From Lachnospiraceae bacterium (GTDB lineage: Bacteria > Bacillota > Clostridia > Lachnospirales > Lachnospiraceae), in the NCBI GenBank assembly GCA_017476305.1, contig JAFVAA010000333.1:1-6353 (forward strand): 6,353 nt of DNA. Direction: 5' to 3'. Below, one piece after another: positions 1 to 6,353 of the stretch. Below the pieces are notes generated by a model that saw nothing but the letters and a program-made list of their open reading frames with translations, searched no databases and was not told where the DNA came from. Within the stretch, counting starts at the first letter, position 1. The number at the start of each line of letters is the position of its first letter. A program made the translations under genes and the position numbers.

Positions 1-1889
1 CCTCTGTTAGTGGTCCGCATTTAAGTAATGGTGTGGCTGTTTGGGATTATGTTTATTTTGGAAACTATCGGCAGATAAATACGAATAATGATACCATAGT
101 AAATTTGCATGATGATAAAGTACCGATCAAGTGGAGAGTGCTGTCTGTAGAGGGCTCGGAGGCTCTTCTTTTGGCAGATCAGAATCTGGATTCACAAAAG
201 TATAGTGCTTCTGGAAGTGTTTCATGGGAAAATTCCAGTATTAGAACATGGTTGAATAGTACTTTTATGGAGGAAGCATTTACGGCAAAGGAGCAGGAAA
301 GTATTAAACAGAGCGGAGTGGCAGAGGATAAGATTTACCTTTTATCTGCTGAGGAGGCTAGCAGTGCTGTTTATGGCTTTGAGGAAACGGGGACTGCTTC
401 TGAGACCAGAACATCGAAGAATACTGCATATGCAACAGAGTATGCGAATGCAATCACATCTTCTGCTGAGGGATATGAAGAAAATGGCTGCTGGTGGCTT
501 CGTTCGGATGAAGCTGGTACAGTTGCAGGGTTTGTGAAAGAGGATGGTTCGATTTTGTACCAAAAGGTGAATTCTGCAGGTTATGCAGTTCGTCCTGCTT
601 TACGTGTCGCTTTGTCTGCGCTTAAAAAAGCGGGGACGATAGACAGTAAAGGAGAAGATCTTGAAGTGGAAAAAGATGGTGAGGAAATCGAGCACCTCTA
701 TACGGATTATGAATACGGTGATGCTGTTACCGGCGGACTGGAACTCTATGTAGGTGGTGTGAGTACGGAACAAAGGAATTACAAGACGGCTGTTCTGTAC
801 ACGGATATCCTGGCATCCTACAGATATTGGGAGAATTCGAAGGGAAAATTTCAGTCAGCTACAGGAAAGGTCATCGTCGGGATTTCCTTTGATGCGGAGC
901 CGGAGATTACGAGCGGTAAGATCGTGGATAAGGATGCTGCCAAGGTTGCTTCTGCTTCGATATCAAATGGCAGGATTACTGTCACGGCGAAGTCAACGCC
1001 GGGGGAGGTCTATCTGGTGGTAGCGGATACCGGTGATAAGGGTGTGATGGCGAGCTGTCCTGTGACGGTAAAGCCGGCACCTTCGACAATCTATACCTAT
1101 GCGGCAGCAGCCGATGAATACGGCGATACGAAGTACACCAAGGCAGATGTGGAGCTTGGAGATGCGACTACGGTCTATCTGTATCCATGGTACAAGGATA
1201 GTGAGAGTCAGGTGCAGAAAGTGGAGGATGTGACCTTTACGCCATCTGTAAACAGCAAGGCAGAGAACTGCTTTACGGTCAGTCCTTCCGCGACGGATCC
1301 GTTTGCGTTTACGATTACTGCAAAGGGCTTGATCGACAATAAAAAGACGACAGGAACGGTTACGTTCAAATGCGACCAGAATGGGAAAAAGGCGACATTT
1401 TCCATAACAGCGGTAAATAAGGTTCGACAGATTACGTTAAATGCTTCCTCAAATTTAAAGGTGGCATCCGGTGCCAGTGTGGCTCCGGCAGATCCGGGAA
1501 ATCCGGCTGGCACGGCAAATACCACAAATGCTTTTCAGATTTCCACTCCGACCTCTGCAAAGGTGACCGGAACGATCGGGATAACGACACAGCTTTCTTC
1601 GAGTTCCTATAATGTAACAGACAAACCAAGTCTCTATGCGATGGGTTCCGCAGACGGGTATGATGCCACGAAGCTGGCGGCAGGAACGGTGAAGATCACA
1701 AAGAGCCCGACGACGGCACAGAAAAAGATTACTGCGGCGGTAACAAGTGATAAGAAATCCATAACGATTACTGCTGCAAGGGGAACGAAACAGGCGACGA
1801 CAGAATATTTCCTCCTGGTATATAATTATAATAACAATCAGGGGCAAGGAAGAGTCGGATACACGGTCTTCTCGGTAACCACGGAATAA
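1..1889 (+). CDS. Secreted/surface DUF6273 and Ig-like repeat protein, 5'-truncated by the window
   Basis: The last 628 codons of a gene whose start is outside the window; the frame is open from base 3 and ends in TAA at 1887-1889. A GTG at 33 is not a credible start: it has no ribosome binding site, no signal peptide follows, and the preceding in-frame residues (SGPHLSNGV) already resemble the usual lead-in to this domain. The DUF6273 domain spans about 20-615, with WDYVYFG (42-62), WRVLSV (from 132), LLLADQNLD, IRTWLN (240-257), IYLLSAEEA, CWWLRS (489-506) and YAVRPAL (from 582). The usual WWLRSPG here reads WWLRSDEAG. After an acidic linker (about 620-700) come about three Ig-like beta-rich modules (roughly 830-1075, 1080-1425, 1430-1886), rich in Thr, Ser, Ala and Lys. 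The protein ends SVTTE, with no LPXTG motif or terminal membrane segment, so it is probably secreted, or anchored through the unseen N-terminus. Proteins of this layout in Lachnospiraceae are exported but of unknown function; a binding or adhesion role is inference. Confidence 0.85.
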   Translation, partial: SVSGPHLSNGVAVWDYVYFGNYRQINTNNDTIVNLHDDKVPIKWRVLSVEGSEALLLADQNLDSQKYSASGSVSWENSSIRTWLNSTFMEEAFTAKEQESIKQSGVAEDKIYLLSAEEASSAVYGFEETGTASETRTSKNTAYATEYANAITSSAEGYEENGCWWLRSDEAGTVAGFVKEDGSILYQKVNSAGYAVRPALRVALSALKKAGTIDSKGEDLEVEKDGEEIEHLYTDYEYGDAVTGGLELYVGGVSTEQRNYKTAVLYTDILASYRYWENSKGKFQSATGKVIVGISFDAEPEITSGKIVDKDAAKVASASISNGRITVTAKSTPGEVYLVVADTGDKGVMASCPVTVKPAPSTIYTYAAAADEYGDTKYTKADVELGDATTVYLYPWYKDSESQVQKVEDVTFTPSVNSKAENCFTVSPSATDPFAFTITAKGLIDNKKTTGTVTFKCDQNGKKATFSITAVNKVRQITLNASSNLKVASGASVAPADPGNPAGTANTTNAFQISTPTSAKVTGTIGITTQLSSSSYNVTDKPSLYAMGSADGYDATKLAAGTVKITKSPTTAQKKITAAVTSDKKSITITAARGTKQATTEYFLLVYNYNNNQGQGRVGYTVFSVTTE

Positions 1890-1908
1890 AAGGGAAACAG
1901 GATGTTTT

Positions 1909-1937
1909 AAGGGGCTGCATATGCAGCCTCTTTTTTT
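1909..1937 (+). terminator. Rho-independent terminator of the DUF6273 protein gene
   Basis: Bases 1909-1918 pair with 1923-1932 around an ATAT loop. The core is the perfect 16-bp palindrome GGCTGCATATGCAGCC (1913-1928), extended outwards by one G-T wobble, a G-C and two A-T pairs. A run of seven T (1931-1937) follows directly. The hairpin begins about 20 nt after the TAA. On the minus strand no T run follows it, so it acts only in the + direction. Confidence 0.93.
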
Positions 1938-1939
1938 GC

Positions 1940-1969
1940 TTGAAAGCATATAGCAAGTAGTGGTATAAT
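1940..1969 (+). promoter_or_regulatory. Sigma-A-type promoter with extended -10 for the DUF5717-type operon
   Basis: A perfect TATAAT (1964-1969) is preceded by TGG, giving an extended -10 (TGnTATAAT, 1961-1969). TTGAAA at 1940-1945 is a good -35 hexamer, 18 nt upstream of the -10. Transcription would start near 1976, giving a leader of about 45 nt before the ATG at 2023. The T run of the preceding terminator lies immediately upstream of the -35, where an AT-rich UP element would sit. I see no operator palindrome or riboswitch fold in the leader, so expression looks constitutive or controlled elsewhere. Confidence 0.85.
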
Positions 1970-2012
1970 GTCTTCTATATGGGTTTTGTTAGAAAAACGT
2001 TACGGATCACGC

Positions 2013-2018
2013 AGGAGG
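2013..2018 (+). promoter_or_regulatory. Ribosome binding site of the DUF5717-type gene
   Basis: AGGAGG sits 4 nt before the ATG at 2023. The match is perfect but the spacing is at the short end. It fixes the start of the 1184-residue protein. Confidence 0.85.
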
Positions 2019-2022
2019 AATT

Positions 2023-5000
2023 ATGAGAGATAAGATTAATCAGGCGGTCAAGGGAGTTTTTGAATATGATACGGCAAATATCGTGCTTTCTTTAGAGGAA
2101 CTCTCCATTGAGGTAAATGCAGGGGAGGATATCAGTGGAACGTTTACCGTAACGAATGATGCCAGCCGTTTTATGCGGGGGGAGGCGATTTCGGATTGTC
2201 ATTTTATGGAATTCCCGGAGGAATTTTTTCAGGGTGTGACAAATGAAGTGGCATATGTTTTCTATGCCAATGAATTGAGGCCGGGAGTGAATATCAAAGG
2301 AAATATTACCCTGATCACAGATTGCGGAACGAAGCTTTTACCGTTTACCGTTTTTGTCGGTGTGCCTTCCTGCGAGGCTTCGGGCGGAAAAATCAAGGAT
2401 TTGTTCCATTTTACGAATTTAGCGAAGGAAAAGCCGGAGGAAGCGGCAGCCCTATTTCGAAATGAACATTTCGAGGAGGTCTTTTTATACCGGGATAATA
2501 AAAATATTGCTTTATACAGGGGGTTGTCCAAGGGAACCAGCCGGGGACTGGCGTTAGAGGAGTTTTTGATTGCCATCCATAAAAAGCTGCCGGTGGGGTT
2601 ATCTGTCGATAAGAATTCTTTCCAATACAATAACTGTAAAAACAGCTTTTCGGATCAGTTTGTTCTGACCAAGAATAATTGGGGCTATGGGGAGTATCAT
2701 ATTACTTCGGATAGTGCGTTTATCGTGCCGAATCATAAGCTCCTATGGACAGATAATTTCATGGGAAATACGTATCCGGTGCAGTTCTTGGTGGATACGG
2801 ATCAGATGACGCCCGGGAAAAACTATGCGAGGATTACGGTTTCGGATGCCAGGCAAAAGATAGAGATTACGATTTTAGCAACGAAGGAAAGAGAAAGTCA
2901 TAATGAAATTTTGGGAAGGAGAAAGGAGCATCGTCATCTATATAAGCTGAACAGACTACATTTAGATTTTTGCATGGGAAATATCAGCAGCGAGGTGTAT
3001 TTGAATGAGATAGGAAATATCATTTATGCGATGGAAGGAAACTCCGGGGCTACTGAGTTTACACAGCTGTTCAAGATCCATCTGGGAATCATGCAGCATA
3101 AGGAGGCTTCTGTAAAGAGCGGTCTTTCGCTTTTAGAGGCGAAGGAGGAAAGCCTTAGGAAAGAAAACAGTACGTTTTTCTGCGCATATCAGTATTTAAA
3201 AGGGCTATGGGCAGATGAAGACGAGGTGGTCTTGGAATGCGTCAGGGAGATCGGGGTTTTTTATAAAAAGGAGCCTGAGAACTTTATGCTTCTATGGTTT
3301 TTGCTCTATCTGTCGCCAAATTATCAAACTGATGAGAGAAAGTATGATGCCATTTTAGGACAATTAGGCAGAGGCTGCCATAGTCCGCTCATTTTTATGG
3401 AATTATGCAGTATTTTAAATGAAAACCCGGATTATCTTTTCGAATTGAATCCTGGGATCTGTGAGGCGATTCACTGGGGGGCAAAGGAAAAATACATAGA
3501 AAAAGAGCTTGCCATGCGGTTTTGCTATTTGGCAGGGCGGATGAAGTATTATTCTAAATTTGTGGTGAGGGATTTATGCGGATTTTATGAGCTGTATGAG
3601 GAAGAGGAGATTTTAACATCCATCTGTAAGCTTTTGATGAAGGGACAGATTACCAGTGCAGCGGCTTTTCACTGGTACCATTTAGGAGTCGAGCACAATC
3701 TGAAGCTGACGGACCTCTATGAATATTATATGTATTCGATTGATGAAAGTCAGGAGATGGAGTTAAAGGACAACACACTTTTATACTTTATGTATGACAA
3801 TCATCTGACGGTGTCGAAAAAGGCGATGCTCTATGCCTATGTCGTGAGAAACAAGCATCGGATGCAGGAAACCTATGATTCTTACCGGCAGATGATGCAG
3901 GATTTTACCCTCAGACAGCTTTCAGCAGGAAAGATCACGGAAAATCTGGCAATCCTGTATGAGGAGTTTATATCGGAAGAATCTATAAATGAAACGATTG
4001 CCGGACAGCTTCCGGTGGTGATGTTCAGCCATGAAATCCTCTGTGAAAATCCGGATATCATAGGAGTTTATGTGACACACAGGGAGCTGCAGGGAGAGGA
4101 GTATGTACCGTTCATCAAGGGACGTGCTGTGGTTCAGATCTTTACGGAAACGGATGAGATTTTTTTAGCGGATCGTATGGATAACCGCTATGCGGCTTCC
4201 ATAGCCTATACGGATAATAAGCTGCTGCATTTGGATCACCTGGCGGAAAAATGCTTTGAATACCACTGTGAACATCCTCACCTTCTTTTGTATCTTTACG
4301 ACAGGGCGGAAAGGATGAACAGGCAGGGGGAAAACATTGTCGAGGTTAAGAAAAAGGTTTTGGAAATACCGAATTTGAGCAGGTATCATTACCGGAAAAG
4401 CTTTAGCTCTTTGGTAAGGTTCTATTATGATAATTTCGAGGGAGAACTTTTGGACGCGATTTTAGAGCACCTGAACTGGGACATGGTTTCGCCTTCGGAA
4501 AGGCAGCAGTTCATAGAATACTGTGCAGTACGCCGCTTTTTTGATAAGGCGATGGAGGGTATTGAAAGGTATGGCTATGAAAAAATAGATGGAAAGAGGC
4601 TTTTAAAGGTATCTACGGAAACCTTTCAGGCATTTGCATCAGAAGAAAATACGCAGTTAGTAAAGCTTGGCTGGCATATTTATGAAACGGGTAATTTCGA
4701 TGAAAATATCATGCGGTATCTTTGCAGATATTACTCTGGAAGGATTAATGAAATGACCGGAATCTGGCGGTATGCAAATGGGTTTCAGATAGAGACGGAT
4801 AATTTTGCTGAGAGGATCTTAGGACAGGTCATCTTTACGGAGGAGATGACATCGGATGTCTATGAGGTGTTTTATCAGTATTACGAGATTGGCAAGGACA
4901 AGTATTTGATTTTAGCTTTTATGAAATTTATCGCCTATAAATATCTGATCCATGGCTGGATTCTTCCGAGCAGAATGTTTGACTACTTTTACAAAGAGGT

Positions 5001-5577
5001 TCAGGTGCAGGAAAATCTTTTTTGCCTGATTGCTGTATTAAAATTTTTAAGCCAGAAACCGGGACCTTCGGAGGAGGAGATCGCTTTTGCAGATTACCAT
5101 CTGAACAAGCTGTATGAAAAGAAGATTATATTTCCATTTTTTAGAGACTTCTATGGAAAACTAACGCTTCCAATCCACATTTTGGATGAATACTATGTGG
5201 AGTATATCGCCAATCCTGATTATGAAGTGAGAATTCATTATCTGATTTCTTCCGGATATGAAAAGGGAGAATATCGAACGGAAACGATGCGTGATGTGTT
5301 TCAGGGAATTCATGTGAAGGAGTTTGTGCTGTTTCAGGATGAGATTTTGCAGTATTATATTTCAGAGGTGCGTCCGGAGGGCGAGGTGATCACAAAGAGC
5401 GTGAGCGTGAACTTTGATGAGACCATGGATAAGGAGCGGACCAGCAGCAGATATCATATGCTGAACCTGATGATGATCGCACAGGAGATGAATGAAGAGA
5501 CGACACTGGCAGAGATGATGAAGGAGTACGTGGAGCAGCAGGAAAGCGTGCAGATATTATTTCAGCCACTGGAATAG
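2023..5577 (+). CDS. DUF5717-type giant cytoplasmic protein: beta-sandwich domains plus helical repeats
   Basis: An intact 1184-residue protein with no signal peptide or membrane segment, so probably cytoplasmic; function unknown. From memory it matches the Lachnospiraceae DUF5717 family. Residues 20-114 form an Ig/MSP/BACON-like beta-sandwich (alternating hydrophobic strands ending LPFTVFVGV). Residues 118-188 are a helical linker (FTNLAKEKPEEAAALF ... LEEFLIAIHKK). Residues 193-286 are a second beta-sandwich (WTDNF ... TPGKNYARITV). A charged basic stretch (288-306) leads into a helical-repeat array, TPR/HEAT-like in rhythm and rich in Tyr, Leu, Glu and Phe, running to about residue 1110. 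It is interrupted at about 679-736 by a beta-rich insert (IIGVYVTH, AVVQIF, EIFLADR, NRYAASIAY). The C-terminus (about 1115-1184) has a strand-like segment and a helix. No catalytic motif is apparent; a scaffold or protein-binding role is inference. It is the first gene of a unit with the ASKHA-like gene 21 nt downstream. GC is about 28-37% in lines sampled near 4981-5160 and about 48% in the last 180 nt. Confidence 0.93.
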   Translation: MRDKINQAVKGVFEYDTANIVLSLEELSIEVNAGEDISGTFTVTNDASRFMRGEAISDCHFMEFPEEFFQGVTNEVAYVFYANELRPGVNIKGNITLITDCGTKLLPFTVFVGVPSCEASGGKIKDLFHFTNLAKEKPEEAAALFRNEHFEEVFLYRDNKNIALYRGLSKGTSRGLALEEFLIAIHKKLPVGLSVDKNSFQYNNCKNSFSDQFVLTKNNWGYGEYHITSDSAFIVPNHKLLWTDNFMGNTYPVQFLVDTDQMTPGKNYARITVSDARQKIEITILATKERESHNEILGRRKEHRHLYKLNRLHLDFCMGNISSEVYLNEIGNIIYAMEGNSGATEFTQLFKIHLGIMQHKEASVKSGLSLLEAKEESLRKENSTFFCAYQYLKGLWADEDEVVLECVREIGVFYKKEPENFMLLWFLLYLSPNYQTDERKYDAILGQLGRGCHSPLIFMELCSILNENPDYLFELNPGICEAIHWGAKEKYIEKELAMRFCYLAGRMKYYSKFVVRDLCGFYELYEEEEILTSICKLLMKGQITSAAAFHWYHLGVEHNLKLTDLYEYYMYSIDESQEMELKDNTLLYFMYDNHLTVSKKAMLYAYVVRNKHRMQETYDSYRQMMQDFTLRQLSAGKITENLAILYEEFISEESINETIAGQLPVVMFSHEILCENPDIIGVYVTHRELQGEEYVPFIKGRAVVQIFTETDEIFLADRMDNRYAASIAYTDNKLLHLDHLAEKCFEYHCEHPHLLLYLYDRAERMNRQGENIVEVKKKVLEIPNLSRYHYRKSFSSLVRFYYDNFEGELLDAILEHLNWDMVSPSERQQFIEYCAVRRFFDKAMEGIERYGYEKIDGKRLLKVSTETFQAFASEENTQLVKLGWHIYETGNFDENIMRYLCRYYSGRINEMTGIWRYANGFQIETDNFAERILGQVIFTEEMTSDVYEVFYQYYEIGKDKYLILAFMKFIAYKYLIHGWILPSRMFDYFYKEVQVQENLFCLIAVLKFLSQKPGPSEEEIAFADYHLNKLYEKKIIFPFFRDFYGKLTLPIHILDEYYVEYIANPDYEVRIHYLISSGYEKGEYRTETMRDVFQGIHVKEFVLFQDEILQYYISEVRPEGEVITKSVSVNFDETMDKERTSSRYHMLNLMMIAQEMNEETTLAEMMKEYVEQQESVQILFQPLE

Positions 5578-5582
5578 GGAAA

Positions 5583-5588
5583 AGGAGG
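5583..5588 (+). promoter_or_regulatory. Ribosome binding site that decides the GTG start at 5599
   Basis: A perfect AGGAGG lies 10 nt before the GTG at 5599, slightly long spacing. The next in-frame ATG (5656) would cut off the conserved N-terminal strand with D12-I13-G14 and has no comparable site, so the GTG is preferred. Confidence 0.8.
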
Positions 5589-5598
5589 CGAAAGGTAC

Positions 5599-6353
5599 GT
5601 GGAGGAAGAAAGAAAGCTGATCGTAGGGATCGATATAGGAGAGCGTACTACGCAGATGAGCTGTTTTGATTTTACCAGCTATGAGCCTGTTTCCATCGGG
5701 AGAATGGTGAATGGAGAACGGAAATATGAGATTCCTACGGCTCTGGCGGTAGATACCAAAAAAGGAGAGTGGTTCTGGGCAGATGAGGCAGAGGAGGATT
5801 CTGGGGATGTGATCCTTTTGCGTTATCTTCTGGCAGACGTCATGCGGGATGAGGTCATTACGGTGGGAGAGTATTCCGTCGAAAGCTATCAGGTATTAAA
5901 GCGGTTCGTGGTAAAGGTGCTCAGCATTCTTAGTGAGTATTATCCGAAGGATAAGATACGGAAGCTCGTGGTGACTCTGGCAGAGAAGACGGAGAAGCTC
6001 ATGGAGTATTTCGGGAGGATCGGGGAAGAACTGCACTTGCCACAGGGTGTTTTGGTGGTACAGAATCACAGGCAGAGCTATATGTACTATGCGATCAGCC
6101 AGCCAAAAGAGCTGTGGGTAAACAATGTGGGGCTTTTTGAGCTGGATCATAACCGTTTGATGTATCTGCAGATCAATATTGACAGAAAGGTCATTCCCTA
6201 TATCATCGGTGTGACACAGAGGGATCTTACGGATGGGATAGACTGGGAGGGCTTGGAGCAGCAGGGGGAGGAAAAGGTGGCATATGCCTTTTTAAATGCA
6301 GCGAACACAGCACTTCATAAACAATATGTCACCACGCTCTATGTGACGGGAAG
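5599..6353 (+). CDS. DUF5716-type, actin/Hsp70-fold (ASKHA-like) protein, 3'-truncated by the window
   Basis: The first 251 codons of a gene that runs off the window end, started by GTG. From memory it matches the Lachnospiraceae DUF5716 family; biochemical role unknown. Several segments line up in order with the Hsp70/actin nucleotide-binding fold. LIVGIDIGERTTQ (residues 7-19) resembles the phosphate-1 loop with its D-x-G. YEIPTALAV then WFWADEA (43-64) resembles the Hsp70 TPS..AF / VGE.A strands. KLVVTLAEK (122-130) sits where Hsp70 has its ITVP strand, and QNHRQSYMYYAIS (155-167) where Hsp70 has its NEPTAAALAYG segment. WVNNVGLFELD (173-183) falls at phosphate-2, but the usual D-x-G-G-G is absent. 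VTTLYVTG (244-251) resembles the start of the adenosine motif. So it is probably a divergent or degenerate ASKHA protein; nucleotide binding is uncertain. It follows the DUF5717-type gene by 21 nt with no terminator between, so it is probably co-transcribed and functionally linked. No signal peptide is seen. Confidence 0.87.
   Translation, partial: MEEERKLIVGIDIGERTTQMSCFDFTSYEPVSIGRMVNGERKYEIPTALAVDTKKGEWFWADEAEEDSGDVILLRYLLADVMRDEVITVGEYSVESYQVLKRFVVKVLSILSEYYPKDKIRKLVVTLAEKTEKLMEYFGRIGEELHLPQGVLVVQNHRQSYMYYAISQPKELWVNNVGLFELDHNRLMYLQINIDRKVIPYIIGVTQRDLTDGIDWEGLEQQGEEKVAYAFLNAANTALHKQYVTTLYVTG

Noticed and set aside
33..35. GTG as a real start of the first gene
   Set aside because: The frame is open to the window edge, there is no ribosome binding site upstream, and both the domain lead-in and the expected signal peptide would be lost.
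480..620. Possible diversity-generating retroelement target, because WWLRS...AVRPAL recalls C-type-lectin-like variable regions
   Set aside because: No template repeat, reverse transcriptase or accessory gene is visible, and the domain is followed by a long Ig-like tail, whereas variable regions usually lie at the C-terminus.
1913..1928. Perfect 16-bp palindrome as a repressor operator
   Set aside because: It is followed directly by seven T and lies just after a stop codon, so a terminator hairpin explains it fully.
1455..1956. Minus-strand open frames opposite the end of the first gene
   Set aside because: They run antisense through the Ig-like coding region and the terminator, have Cys/Arg/Ser-rich low-quality translations and no ribosome binding site.
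5575..5577. TAG recoded as an amino acid in this organism
   Set aside because: The first gene ends in TAA, the site has its own AGGAGG and GTG start just downstream, and no other in-frame TAG appears in the coding regions; an ordinary stop is simplest.
5896..6150. 84-residue minus-strand open frame
   Set aside because: It lies entirely opposite the well-supported ASKHA-like gene and its translation resembles no known family.

Overview
The window reads as chromosome from a gut-type Clostridia bacterium, most likely Lachnospiraceae. This rests on three things: the families I recognise (a DUF6273 plus Ig-like secreted protein and a DUF5717-type giant protein followed by a DUF5716-type protein, all typical of that family from memory), strong AGGAGG ribosome binding sites with some GTG starts, and moderate GC with AT-rich stretches. 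All genes lie on the + strand. I see no tRNA, rRNA, CRISPR array, insertion sequence or phage gene.

Layout. (1) 1-1889 is the 3' part of a large secreted or surface protein gene whose beginning lies before the window. It carries one DUF6273 domain followed by Ig-like beta-rich modules and has no sorting signal at its C-terminus. (2) 1890-2022 is a compact intergenic region. It holds a strong intrinsic terminator (1909-1937), followed almost at once by a good extended -10 sigma-A-type promoter (1940-1969), a leader of about 45 nt and an AGGAGG site. (3) 2023-5577 encodes a 1184-residue cytoplasmic protein of the DUF5717 type: two N-terminal beta-sandwich domains, then a very long helical-repeat region interrupted by a beta-rich insert. 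(4) From 5599, 21 nt after that stop and in the same reading frame, a GTG-started gene runs off the window end. Its first 251 residues look like a divergent actin/Hsp70-fold (ASKHA) domain of the DUF5716 type.

Genes 2 and 3 look like one transcription unit: one promoter, a short gap, no terminator between them. The attractive inference is that a large helical-repeat scaffold works with an Hsp70-like nucleotide-binding-fold protein in an uncharacterised cytoplasmic system. Nothing in the window reveals the substrate or pathway. The upstream secreted-protein gene is separated by the terminator and is probably functionally unrelated. Family names come from pattern memory, not a database search.
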